Shown piece after piece: positions 22,917 through 33,719 of a stretch of DNA of 36,119 bases. The position numbers were made by a program, and so were the translations under genes. Positions within the stretch are counted from its first letter, which is position 1; the number at the start of each line of letters is the position of its first letter. The stretch is from Paramecium sonneborni (Eukaryota > Ciliophora > Oligohymenophorea > Peniculida > Parameciidae), in the NCBI GenBank assembly GCA_905182985.1, contig CAJJDN010000090.1, positions 113,613 through 149,731 of the forward strand. The letters run 5' to 3'. The notes under the pieces are model-generated. The model saw only the letters and a list, made by a program, of their open reading frames with translations, had not been told where the DNA came from and did no database searches.

Positions 22917-24295
22917 TTTTATTAAAATAATAAATTCATAAATGTTCTTTAATTTCCATTAATAATTTTATCAATCTCCTTATTCTAAATAAGCCAGTTT
23001 TTAATTATAGTGGCAAGAAAACATAATCAAAACAAAAATTAGATATTTTAAATAATATAGTTATAATTACCATAATTTAATGAAAAGAACACATAAAAAA
23101 TATGAGAAATAAAATAATAAATATCAATCACACTCAAGAGGTTTTTCAATTTAAAAATTTATTATATTCCTATTTTCTCACTTACAAAGTTTTAATCAAT
23201 ATAATGAGAAAAATATATCAAATATTTATTAATTATCTGCAGCAAAGCAAATGTTATTTTATACATACTTATATTTTATTAAAATAAAATTAAAATCTAG
23301 ACCAAGGAGAAAAATTGAATTAATTTCGATCACAATAAATGTAATTTCTGAAAAGCAAGCTCATTAACCCTGAGAGGAAATTTGTTATGATTTTTTTCCC
23401 TATTCTTACCTAAATTTCATTATTGAAAATAGATGGCTTATATATTAAATTATTAATTTATAATTGTTTAGAAATCTAATTCAGATTTGACCTATAAATA
23501 TGGATCTCTTAAAATATATTGCCTCGAATATTTATACTCTTGAGTAAAATTCTAGAAGTAATATTTATAGATATTGTGTCGAATTCATGAATAAGAAATT
23601 AGTTTTGAAAGCAATTCTAAAATCTTTAAAAAATTATACCCAATTTCTAAATTGACTTGGATCTCCACTGTTTACTAAATAATAGCTTTATTTTACAAGT
23701 TGGAAGAATCTTTTGATTCATCAAACTATTTTAGTAGTTATATATATATAAGAAGGAATTTTCTACATTTATGAAAAAAAATATTCCCCATTTTCTAATA
23801 TGGGCAATGTCAAACTCAATTCACTATGAGAAAATATAATATGAAATTTCAGGAAAAGAAGAAAATATTTAAAAATCACCTGGCTTCAAAATTCACAATA
23901 CTACTAGAATTTAGTGTAGTCAGTGAATTTAGAATGAGTTTAAAGATATTTTGGCTAATTTATCCTTTTAGGCTTATAAGAATCTTGACTTTTTTCTAAA
24001 GTATATTTATTTTTTTTAATAATAGGATTAGAGTACTTTAAAATAAAATATGATTGGTGATTGTCTATTTACAATTAATCCATATTTGACAGTGTTGTAA
24101 AATTTCATGTTTACTTTTTACAACCTTATTAACTTATTATTTAATTATAATGATAAATATAATAACATAGGTAGATATGAAATTAAATCTCTTCATTCTT
24201 TTCACCAAATTTAAGATTTTATCTAAATAAAATCACAACTCAAATGTATTTAACTGACAAAAAATTTTCAATTAAATATAAATAAAATTTAATTA
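22917..24295 (+). pseudogene. Long stretch of broken coding sequence
   Basis: No intact gene covers these 1.4 kb, yet plus-strand frames between about 23100 and 24200 contain protein-like runs. These include FLKSKLINPERKFVMIFF, SKIFKKLYPISKLTWIST then VYQIIALFYKLEESFDSS, and further on KSPGFKIHNTTRI and QNEFKDILANLSFQAYKNL. The runs lie in different frames, are cut by TGA (23588-23590, 23772-23774 and one near 23930) and have no introns to connect them. I read this as one large decayed gene. The first 180 bases (22917-23100) look like plain intergenic sequence. Confidence 0.35.
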
Positions 24296-25250
24296 ATGAA
24301 AAGAATCCTAATTTGCTTGCTTTTTATATCTTTAATCTCTTGCAGAGCAGTAAATCTCCTAGAAAATGACAAAAAGCCTGCTGATCCTGCTAAAAAAGAT
24401 GATACTAAAAAAGTAGAACCTAAGAAAGAAGAGCCTAAGAAAGATGCTGCTAAAAAAGAAGAACCGAAGAAAGAAGAACCTAAGAAAGAAGAGCCCAAGA
24501 AAGATGATGCCAAAAAAGCAGAGCCTAAAAAAGAAGAGCCCAAGAAAGATGATGCCAAAAAAGCAGAGCCTAAGAAAGAAGAGCCCAAGAAAGATGATGC
24601 TAAAAAAGAAGAGCCTAAGAAAGATGATGCTAAGAAAGCAGAGCCTAAGAAAGAAGAGCCCAAGAAAGATGATACTAAAAAAGAAGAGCCTAAGAAAGAT
24701 GATGCTAAGAAAGCAGAGCCTAAGAAAGAAGAGCCCAAGAAAGATGATGCCAAAAAAGAAGAGCCCAAGAAAGATGATACTAAAAAAGAAGAGCCCAAGA
24801 AAGATGATGCTAAGAAAGAAGAGCCTAAGAAAGATGAACCTAAGAAAGATGATGCTAAAAAAGAAGAACCTAAGAAAGAAGAGCCCAAGAAAGATGATGC
24901 CAAAAAAGAAGAGCCTAAGAAAGATGATGCTAAAAAAGAAGAGCCTAAGAAAGATGAGAAGAAAGATAAAAAGAAAGAAGAAAAGAAAGAAGAAAAGAAA
25001 AAGGATGAACCAGAATAAACTCTTGAAGAAAAGAAATTCAGATCATGTATTGAAGAAAAATGTGGATCATATGCTAAAAATTGCAACAATGATTGTAATT
25101 CACAATTAGCAAAATGCAAGGATGTAGCTTACGTTTCCGGTTATTAAGCTGTAAGATTATATGAATTAATTTTAGTATTTAGATTGCATTTCTGGTAATA
25201 AGCCTGCAGTAGCTCTACTTGATTGTGTCTAATCTAAATGCTTGTAGTGA
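24296..25250 (+). CDS. Secreted Lys/Glu/Pro repeat protein with C-terminal cysteine module
   Basis: 309 residues with one 25-nt intron near the 3' end. A signal peptide (MKRILICLLFISLISC) is followed by about 190 residues built from imperfect ten-residue units of the type KKEEPKKDDA. After a Lys/Glu-only stretch comes a 60-residue module with eight Cys: CIEEKC, a six-residue gap, C, NND, C, NSQLAK, C, then LDC, LDC and a final CVQSKC. It has no recognised catalytic domain. The same module ends the next gene, which lies 148 bases downstream on the same strand, so the two are tandem relatives with different repeat bodies. A secreted or secretory-granule protein is inferred. The body's length is likely to vary between strains. 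Confidence 0.85.
24396..24970 (+). repeat. Coding minisatellite, 30-bp unit
   Basis: Tandem imperfect copies of a 30-base unit coding for KKEEPKKDDA, with 15-base half-units mixed in. Third-position C/T and A/G changes between copies show an age gradient rather than a fresh expansion. The antisense strand carries a long shadow frame that should not be annotated. Confidence 0.9.
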
Positions 25251-25398
25251 AGATATTTTACATTTATACAAATTCATATCATATATTAATTAAACAAATA
25301 ATTAAATTTGAATTTTAACTACCAATTTTAAGCTAATCTATATCATTAAGTTTTAACATTAAATAATTGGAAAAAAAAACAATAAATAAATTTTAATT

Positions 25399-25985
25399 AT
25401 GAAAACTCTATTCCTTTTAATTTGTTTATGTACGATTTTGATGGCACGATCCATTATATACAAGGAGGCTTCCTCATCTCAACTTGAAACAAAATAGTAT
25501 GAATTTGTTTAATTAAATCAGAAATGAGATAAGCTAACTAGAGGATTCCATCAGGTTAGTTGATGGAGACAATAATAACGACAACGGAGAAGAAAGCGAT
25601 CCAGATAGTGATTCAGAAAGTGATTCAGATAGTGATCAAGATAATGATTCAGATGATGATAGCAGCGAAGGTGAAGACAGTAATGAAGGCGAAGAGAGTA
25701 ATGGAGGTGAAGAAGAAGACGAAGATGGTGGAGTGGGTGATGAAAATGAATTCAAAAATTGTTTAGAATCAGAATGTATGCCAGAAGTTAATGCATGCGC
25801 TAATGATACTACTTGCGTTCCTATTATGAAAAAATGCAAACCTATTGCAGATTCAGATGATATTGAAGAAGTAAATAGTTGTTTCATTTAAATAGTATAT
25901 GTCTTGTTTATCTGATAGTGAAACAGCCTATGATCTATATGACTGCATTATAGATAATTGTGTGGATTACTTGGAATAACGATGA
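25399..25985 (+). CDS. Secreted Asp/Ser/Glu-rich protein with C-terminal cysteine module
   Basis: 178 residues with two 25-nt introns. A signal peptide (MKTLFLLICLCTILMA) precedes a short helical stretch. Then come about 55 strongly acidic residues (SDPDSDSESDSDSDQDND, then Gly/Glu/Asn-rich). The C-terminal part repeats the cysteine plan of the neighbour: CLESEC, six residues, C, five residues, C, VPIMKK, C, then MSC, YDC and CIIDNC. The acidic body could bind calcium or pair with the basic body of the neighbour; both ideas are inference. Same strand and orientation as the upstream relative. Confidence 0.85.
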
Positions 25986-26108
25986 AAATGATTTATTTTA
26001 ATAAAAGATATAAATATTTGTCAAAATTTTATTTTAAATTATTCCATTATTAAAAATATGAGATCAACTTAGTATATTATATAGATTATTTAATTATTTT
26101 TTAACAAA

Positions 26109-27599
26109 ATGGCTAATAACTCATAAGAGGAATTGCAAAATTAAATGTAATAGATTATAGAAAATGGGATATTGAAAAATATTGAAAATATATAGCTTAA
26201 GAATAAAGTTCTTTAAAGTCTTTAGTTGAAAAGAGTTTCAAAATTGACTTTAATTGGGATAGATATAAGTATAGAAATAGAAATTAATATAAGTTCTTGA
26301 TTTGAAGTTTAGAGGTGGATCTACCCAATTAAAGGATAAATTCTCTAAAACCTACGTTAAACTCTTTGCTTAATTACCTTAACCAAAAGATGAGATTATT
26401 AATTACATTCTTTTCTTAATCACTTATAATATCCATTGGTATCTATGGAAAGACCTATAATATAAAGAATAAGTTAATATTAGGTAGTTTTTCAAAATTA
26501 TAGAAGATTTGTATATGATTGCTATCATATAATGATATTTTATTCAAATGGATTATATGTTTCAGATGCATATATTAGAGGATAAATAGATAAAATTTTC
26601 ACATCTAAATTTTTAGAGTACGAAAGAATTTAAGATCAGATTATCATGTAGAAGAAATTGGAATAAAAACGAAAGGCTTAAGAAAAAACATTTTTGGGTA
26701 GAAAACTAATGTTTCCAAATTTATCGGGAGATGGATTAACATTTGCGAAACATTTAAGTGAAAAGTTGAAACCTTAAAAAATAGTAAGAAAAGATTCTAC
26801 CAAAATTGAATAATTCGAAGATCAGAATGTATAAGTATCAGCTTAAACTAAATATCTACTTTCTCATCTTTAATTAAATGTAAATTAGGTTTCTCCTTCT
26901 GTAAAATTAGTTTTACATATGAATAAACCATAAGTACCATTTTCAAGACCAAAAATGCTTTAACATAATTTTGAGAAGTCAGACGAGAAATTGAAATTTG
27001 TTGGTTTACTTAATAATCAACCTCAAATTTAGAAAAAATAAGATATAAAATATACCTAGAATATATTAGATAAATTTAATCTAAGAGCTCCTCCAAAGGA
27101 ATATTATCAAAAATTTGCAAAGGTAGATCCTTTATTTAAGGAAATGCTTGAATTAAATTATGTTCTTAATAACCATTAAGAGAGTCTTCATGATTTGTAT
27201 CAATTCAAAGAATTAGGATAATATGAAGTTTAGATGCCTCTATCTGAAGAGTCTCCAAAAGAGTAATAAATTTAACATAAATCATAATTTGAAACTCCTG
27301 AGGATGGAGCCAACACATAGCCTCCTTAAATAGAATAACCCTAAATAACTTTACCATAAGTTTAGGGAGAGTAAAACTATAAAATTACAGATTCTTTAAA
27401 TATGTTTGATTAGAGATCCTAGCAATAGAAATAAAATGCTCCACTTTATTAGTCAAAATAAAAAGAATATAAATAAAAATATGATCGGTTTATTTAATCT
27501 GAAAGCACAGATAATAAAATAAATAGTATATATGTTGATCTTTAGAAGAAATAACATGTGTTAATGAATCATCATCATAAAAGTTCAAGAAGAAAATGA
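26109..27599 (+). CDS. Protein of unknown function with helical N-terminus and Q-rich tail
   Basis: 481 residues with two accepted introns (25 nt near 26280 and 20 nt near 26480); the exon sum divides by three. The first 150 residues are helical (MANNSQEELQNQMQQIIENG, LFLITYNIHWYLWKDLQYK, then YHIMIFYSNGLYVSDAYIRG) and may include a LisH-like dimer helix. A long coiled coil follows (EYERIQDQIIMQKKLEQKR). The rest is a polar linker with KFNLRAPPKEYYQKFAKVDP, and a Gln-rich C-terminus ending HHHKSSRRK. LisH-type N-termini are common in centrosomal and basal-body proteins, so such a role is a guess only. A 28-nt GTT..TAG alternative exists for the first intron. Confidence 0.7.
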
Positions 27600-27879
27600 A
27601 TTATATTTATTAATAGAAATATTATAATCTTTTTTAAAAACATGATATATGTATATATGTATAATAGAATAAAATTATAAGTAAAAAGACAATGGCTGAG
27701 GGCCATTTGTTGTCTAGTTAGTGTGGATAATTATATATATTAACGTTTTAATGATTAAATCTCTAAATTGCAAACACAATGGAACTGAAATCTGAAGATT
27801 GAAATTCTGGAATCTTATGAGATGGTTTGGAATTAGGAAGAGAGGGATGATTATTTAAATTCATGATCATTTTATTCAT
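27585..27879 (-). CDS. Possible small gene
   Basis: From ATG 27879 the frame reads MNKMIMNLNNHPSLPNSKPS, then HKIPEFQSSDFSSIVF. With a 31-nt GTT..TAG intron it would close at TGA 27585-27587 and give 87 residues. Unspliced, it runs on into the antisense of the neighbouring gene. The N-terminal half looks like real protein; the intron and the end are weakly supported. It fills the otherwise empty gap 27600-27948. Confidence 0.3.
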
Positions 27880-27948
27880 ATTTTTGATTAATTATTAAGA
27901 CAATTGTGTAGAGCTAAGAATAAACAATTACTTTAAAATCCCATTTAC

Positions 27949-28179
27949 ATGAGTAGTAGGGGGGAGCGACAACAACTAGAGGAGTACAAATTGATCACAG
28001 AACTGAAGGAGATATTGGCTACCCAAATCAACCTTTTAGAGCTCAACAGAGGGAAATCTATTAAGTTAATTATTAAAAGTCCTATCACATAAACAACAAT
28101 CTTTTTGGGGAACTTTTGTTAATAAATAGGAACGTTTTTAGAATATAATTTATGGGTTGTTAAATATTTATTATAATGA
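27949..28179 (+). CDS. Short helical protein, unusually GC-rich at its 5' end
   Basis: A 76-residue frame starting MSSRGERQQLEEYKLITELK and continuing EILATQINLLELNRGKS, a good amphipathic helix. The tail (TIFLGNFCQQIGTFLEYNLW) is more hydrophobic. The first 100 bases are about 44% G+C, far above the surroundings. Its TGA overlaps the ATG of the next gene (ATGA at 28176-28179), which is odd for a eukaryote, so an unseen intron may join or end the gene differently. Family unknown. Confidence 0.4.
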
Positions 28180-28851
28180 ATATTAATCAATCCCAATATA
28201 GTTTTGAGAATGAGAAACTTAAAATAAAAATCAAATATCTTGAAGATTTTATTGAAAATACAAATAATTATGAGAAAACTAATTAGCTCTTTGATCTAAA
28301 ACAATTTCTATCCAAAAATTATAAAAGATTTAGCATGCTTTTGGATGAAATATACTATCTAAAATAATAAGTTGAAGGAGAACAAATGCAAAGAATTAAT
28401 GAAGCATAGAAATTGTAGTCAGAAATTAATTAACTTAGAATGACAACAAATTCACTTTAACAATAATTATCTTAATCATAACTATAACTATAATCATAAT
28501 AATAATAATAACAATAACAAAAAATTGATGAAAGTGAACAGGATATTTATAGAGGATCTCTCAATCCAATCTAAAGGTTAGAATAAATAGAAAATCTTGA
28601 AAATACTATCAAATAATTATCAGATGAGGTAACTAAATAAATTTAATTAGATAGAGGAAATTACTCAACTCAATATAAAATAGAGAGAATAGTTAAAAAA
28701 GAAAGACTTTTTTAGAGAATATGAAATGATGTGCAAAGAAACAGAAGGATTGCGCTAATAAAATGCAAAATTGTTAGAATAATTAAAAGCTTTCAATTCT
28801 AACAGAACTAATACCAATCCATAAAATTAAGGAAACTTGAATGGATTTTGA
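28176..28851 (+). CDS. Coiled-coil protein with poly-Q tract
   Basis: 217 residues with one 22-nt intron (GTA..TAG). Almost the entire protein is predicted helix: MNINQSQYSFENEKLKIKIK, KRFSMLLDEIYYLKQQVEG, a Gln-rich stretch coded largely by TAA, TAG and CAA, then EEITQLNIKQREQLKKKDF and CKETEGLRQQNAKLLEQLKA. It has no signal or membrane segment. Likely a structural coiled-coil component; no family can be named. It converges on the zinc-finger gene with 45 bases between the stops. Confidence 0.7.
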
Positions 28852-28896
28852 GTAACATTTTTCTATATATCTATATAAGTAATAAAATTAACAGTA

Positions 28897-30242
28897 TCAT
28901 TTATATGCTCTTGCTGCCTAGTAATAATCTGACCTTGGCTTATATTCTAATGGTTTTGGTTAAGATTCTTAAGGTTTTCTTTACTACTGCAAACTCTCTA
29001 AATATGCCTTCTATTATTCAATTTCTTCCCTTGTTAAACCCAAAGCTAAATAATCTATATCATCATCAAGTGCTTTAGGCTATTATCTATAATTTTTAAA
29101 ATTAATTATACTAATGTTTTTGTTATGGTTGTTGACTATATTGTCTTTGCAAATTTTGATCTGATTGCTTTTTGTCAAATCCTCGATTCTCTAATTATTT
29201 ATTATCATAATATTTATTTTCTTATTATCTATTCATATAGGAATTAGGATCGTATTATCTAGGTTCATTGGCCTTTCTATCTGGATATTTCTATTAATTA
29301 GAGAATTAGATAGCATATTTATCAGGATTTTTTTCTAATTAAGGATATCCATTTCTAATCTCTTAATTACCGGATGCTTATCGTTTAATAACATTTGTTG
29401 TAGGTTAAAGTGGTTAATCTTTTGGTTTACTTTTTTGTTCAGCTAAAATTTATTATTATTAACTAAAATTGTAATATTATTGTGGATTTTTCTTATTTTA
29501 AGAATAATGATCTGCTCTTGTTTCAATAGGTTTATCATACTTGCTGATTGGTTATTTTATTTATTAAACCTACTATTAGTATTATTATTAAGCTTATTAT
29601 TATTAATTATATGGAAGTGAAGGTTTTTCATAACCAAAAATCTCATGCTTAGCTTGCACTTATTGTTAAGGTCTACTAACCTCTGCTTCGGCTTGATATT
29701 TATACTTTTAATCTAAATGCTTATAATCAGGCTTAGGAATATGAACATTTTATTGTGGTTATTATGAATTTTATCTATTTTCAACTGCTTTTTAAGTTGG
29801 TTGTTTTTCTTAAACTAATTCTTTTGGTTTTGGAGGAACACATGTCCCAGTATGTTTAACTAATTCTCTAATCATTATATATTATTTGCAAATATCACAC
29901 TTTTCTGTTCTGCTACCACATATGTTTTCATGTTAAAATATTTAATCCTTAGTTTAATCCAATCCACAATGAATACATTAGACGGGTTGTTTAAGACATT
30001 TTGTATGTTTGGAAATATCTAAATAGATGATATGAAGTACCTGAGAATATTTCCTTACAAAACTCACATACAGTACCTTTATGAAATTCTTCTTCATGAG
30101 ATTAAGGATCGTTTTTATCATAAAATTATCTGCATCTCTTACATTCAATATTATTACGAATGCAATAAATTTCATGCAATGCAAAGACAGATTCTGCTAT
30201 TTATGCTTTACAGTTTGAACACTATTATGTCTGTTGGGACAT
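28897..30242 (-). CDS. TRAF-type zinc-finger protein with long Gln-rich tail
   Basis: 432 residues with two introns (22 and 25 nt). The N-terminal 125 residues hold four Cys/His fingers of the TRAF/XAF1 kind: CSNCKAQIAESVFALHEIYC, CKRCRQFYDKND.., CEFCKEIFSDISKHTKC and CIHCGLDQTKDQIFQHENIC, then CDICKQYIMIRELVKHTGTC. A low-complexity Gln/Pro/Tyr-rich region of about 250 residues follows. The C-terminus is ordered again (DDDIDYLALGLTREEIEQQK) and ends DYYQAARAYK. Fingers of this class bind protein partners or ubiquitin-related machinery. The start is the first ATG, 38 bases from the divergent gene at 30281. Confidence 0.85.
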
Positions 30243-30280
30243 TATTTTTTAATTAAATAATCGTTGGTTAGATATTTATA

Positions 30281-30718
30281 ATGGGAAAAGGCCAAATAAA
30301 AATAAAACTTAAACCATTGCTAGTTTTTCCTTCTTTATTTTTACCCTTAATCTTTTACAATTGGTATGAATACCTAAAATTTAATCTTGAGTTTATGGTA
30401 AAAGAAGATGAAATAGTCCTCTAAGTTAATCTTAAAGCAAATAAAATACAAGAAATCATTTCCTAATATAAATTTTGATACATAGAATTAAAATTTTTTG
30501 GAAATGGAGAATATAGAAGGTTAAATAAATAAACCTATTTTGAAGGTATTGTAAATATAATCTTAGAATTCTTTCTACTTTTTTATAAAATCACAGTAGA
30601 TTAATAATTTACTACAACATTTTATCATAAAATTAGTTCGATTAAATTTAGGAAACAGGTAATTAAAAAATATCGACTCCAATACTCACAATTAAGGAAA
30701 AAAAAGAAAATTAATTGA
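30281..30718 (+). pseudogene. Membrane-segment protein frame interrupted by one TGA
   Basis: A frame of 145 sense and stop codons before the final TGA (30716-30718), read without any shift except for TGA at codon 66 (30476-30478). Before it: MGKGQIKIKLKPLLVFPSLF, one hydrophobic helix, then FMVKEDEIVLQVNLKANKI. After it: YIELKFFGNGEYRRLNKQTY and HKISSIKFRKQVIKKYRL. No intron of a length divisible by three removes the TGA. The even quality on both sides suggests a young nonsense mutation, a sequencing error, or programmed readthrough. Confidence 0.5.
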
Positions 30719-31128
30719 TAGTTACATATAAAAATGATATCATATTTTCAAATAAGATTATGGAAAGAAATGACAAATAGGTTTAAATAATTGAAAGATA
30801 AATTAAAAAGATGATTAAGAAAGAAAGAGTTTTTGGAGTAAAATTAAATATTGATATATATATATAAAATTTAAAAAAAAAGTTTTTTTTAAAAAAAAAA
30901 TAATTTTTAGAGTAGAATAAAATATTAGATTTTAATAGAGAAAATTTAAGTAATTTGAAATAATTATAAAAAAGTTTGACAATTCAATTTTTGTATATTC
31001 TAATAGAAGTAGATGAGAAATGAATTAATCTTCTATTACTTTAAAATATATGATATATAGAATGTTTAATTAATGATTTTTGATTATAAGTAAATTAAGG
31101 TTCACATAATTTTTCTATATTGTGGGGG
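30719..31128. other. 410-bp gap without a gene
   Basis: Contains long A- and T-runs (30870-30905) and one 25-codon frame (MISYFQIRLWKEMTNRFK), too short to call. It serves as the 3' flank of the genes on both sides. Confidence 0.5.
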
Positions 31129-31533
31129 TCAATGAATGTAGTGATTACTTTACAATTCATCACTCAATTAATGTTGAATTTCATTTAGGTCTTCTAAAAG
31201 GTTTGATTTATGAGTTTAATTTTTATAAGGTTGTTAATCTCTAGGAGAGGGAAGTGCTTAGAATGTAATAAAGTTAGAGAAATGATGTTCTGAAGATATA
31301 GTTTTAAAAGAGTAAGATTATAAGGCAGTAAATACACAAGTATGCTTTTAATACATCAAAGGTTATCTTTAATTAACTTAAAGAGGGAGTGCTTCTTAAC
31401 CAGGAGAGCTGGCTCTTGGTGAAAACTTATCTTCATTTTTTTATTAAAATGATGCTTAACTTGAGGAATCAAGATCATCAAATTTAATTGTATCAACACG
31501 AGAAGAGTTTTAGCAGCACTCAACGCTTCCCAT
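31129..31533 (-). CDS. Small acylated (myristoyl/palmitoyl) protein, predicted
   Basis: A 134-residue intronless frame. The N-terminus MGSVECC has Gly at position 2 and two Cys at 6-7, the classic N-myristoylation plus palmitoylation signal that fixes proteins to the inner face of the plasma or ciliary membrane. The rest is disordered and rich in Ser, Pro and Gln (DDLDSSSQASFQQKNEDKF, FSPRASSPGQEALP) and ends NLLEDLNEIQHQLSDELQS. Several Ser-Pro sites could be phosphorylated. It lies divergent to the kinase gene with 165 bases between the ATGs. No family recognised. Confidence 0.65.
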
Positions 31534-31698
31534 TAATTTCAATAAATTTATTTTATTTATAATCAACAATAAAAATGCTTGATTAATATAAAACGTAAAT
31601 TATGGTGTTGGATTCCGTTTTAGGCGAAATTTATTGTGTTTAAAATAATAGTATTACGAAATGAAATTATTGATTTTATAAGTATTATTAAATAAAAT

Positions 31699-33217
31699 AT
31701 GGATATATAAAATTAGAGAAGAAAGAGTAAATTTTCATTTTCCCGAGCTCCAATATGTGATAATGGATAGATAAATACATTGCAACAATTTAAAAATAAG
31801 TTCAAAGGTAAGAGAAAAGTATATAAAAGCTTAGGTCAGATGTTATAATTGATAAATAAAAACGAGAATGTGAATAATAAAGAATAGGAAATATAATAAT
31901 TTTTAAGTCGAATAAGTGTAGAATTAGATGGGGAAGATTATAAATATATAAAATTTGATATGAGTGAATATAAGGAGAAATATGAGGAAGGAGAGATTTT
32001 AGGTGAAGGATGTATAGGATTAGTAAAGAGTATAAAAAGGAAGATAGATGGCTAAGAGTTAGCTTGTAAGACAGTAAAAACAGATGCTGAAGAAATAGTA
32101 AAGAATGTATATCAAATTAATATATGAGTTAGATGATATTGGAATTCAAAAATCTAAAAAAGTTGAGTCATCCTCACATAGTAAAGATGGAGGAATTGTA
32201 TATTTAATGGAATGAAGGATTCTAATCAACAGGAACTGTTAATGTAGTAATGGAAAAAGTTAAGGGAAGCGAAATGTTTGAAGTAATTTAGAAATAGAAG
32301 AATTATAGTGGTATTTGAATAAATAAGAATAGAGTGCACTGCTAGAATATTGTTCAAATAAATATTAGAAGCAATAGAGTATATGCATAAAAACTATTGT
32401 TGTCATAGAGATTTGAAACCAAATAATATACTATGTGCTGAAGATGGTAGATCAATCAAGATTACTGATTTTAATGTAAATTTTAATTACTATTATGAGG
32501 TATCTAAATTCACAGATGGATATAAAGAATTTGGTAATCTAAATGAACATGGAAATATAGAAATGTGGACATATACAGGAACAGTAGCATTTTCAGCTCC
32601 AGAAATATTCTCAGGAGGATTGTACAAGTAAAGAATATTCTCATTTATTTAGTGAATAAGTAGATTTATGGAGTGCAGGTGTTATTTTGTATGTTATGTT
32701 AAGTGGAGAATTACCATTTAATTCTGACTATTTAAATGATTTGATTGATAAAATATAATAATGCAAATACGAAATGATTGGCTAAGTATGGGATTAAGTC
32801 TCTTATTAAGCTAAAGATTTAATAAGTAATTTATTATAATTTGATCCACTTAAAAGACTTACACCATAATAAGCATTAGATCATCCTTGGGTTTAAAATG
32901 TTTAGAATTAATCTAATTTACCTAGAGATAAGTTATAAAAGAATATGGCTAGATTTTTGAATTGGAAACCATAAGAAACATAAGTTAATGCTAAAAAAAT
33001 TAAATAAATTTGCTTTCTTTTTGGAGCTGGAGAAATTTGGAAAAGACATTCCTTAAAACATTCTTCTGTCTCTACTATTTCAGAAGAACTCAAAAAGTTC
33101 AAATCCATTGATATCACTTCTTTGCAAACTACACAACATATATAAGTAACAAAGGATAAAAATTCAAGTCATGTCTATCATATTGATTATCCTTTTAGTG
33201 ATGATGAATTAGATTGA
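31699..33217 (+). CDS. Ser/Thr protein kinase, CAMK-like, with DFN in place of DFG
   Basis: 481 residues with introns of 26, 22 and 25 nt. After a 95-residue basic N-terminus come the kinase landmarks: glycine loop LGEGCIGLV (near 101), lysine in ELACKTVK (near 122), helix C in MILEFKNLKKLSHPHIVKM, HRDLKPNNIL (near 220), then ITDFNVNF (near 240), GTVAFSAPEIF (near 284), DLWSAGVILYVMLSGELPF and RLTPQQALDHPWV. Overall it resembles ciliate calcium-dependent/CAMK kinases, but no EF hands follow. The magnesium-binding DFG is DFN, and the activation loop is long (about 40 residues). Asp is kept, so activity is possible but may be altered. The tail is Lys/Ser-rich and ends in an acidic patch. Confidence 0.9.
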
Positions 33218-33719
33218 TTTATATAATTATATATAATATCATACATTACAACTCTCTTCAATCAAATTCATCAAATTTTTTTATTAATTTATAATTATAT
33301 TTTATATTTATTTTATAAACCATAACATTTTCATCTAATAAAATTAATTAGTCATTCAACTTAATATATTTATTTATAGTTTTATGGGTTTTTTCCATGT
33401 ATATGTGAGAAAAACTTTCTAAGACTTTTATTTAAAATTTATATTTTGTTTTTTAATAAAATAATAATAATTAAAATTAAAATATTATTAACAGTTTAAT
33501 TAAATTTTGAAGTATTCATATTAGATTATAGGGAATAAGCACAAATTCAAAATTAAAATTAACTGAAATCAATAAAACATTTTTGAATACAATTCAAATC
33601 TTGTATCTTGTTCACCTTATCATGAGATTTAAGGTATTATAAAAATAATTTTAAAAAAAGATTTATTATATTTAATTTTTAAAACTTTGTAATCATAATT
33701 ATTTAAATGTATATTAAAA
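33218..33719. other. 500-bp AT-rich gap
   Basis: No frame or element that I can support. The sequence is dominated by A- and T-runs. Confidence 0.5.

Noticed and set aside
24444..25109. Plus-strand K/R-rich ORF in a second frame of the repeat
   Set aside because: Frame shadow of the 30-bp repeat; it lacks the cysteine module and signal peptide.
24289..25119. Long antisense ORF of repeated SSFLGSSFLA units
   Set aside because: It is the mirror of the KEP-coding minisatellite, has no signal or plausible composition, and the plus strand has a signal peptide, a spliced end and a matching relative next door.
28498..28522. AAT/AAC microsatellite as a separate element
   Set aside because: It is part of the poly-Q coding tract of the coiled-coil gene (TAA and CAA codons), not an independent repeat.
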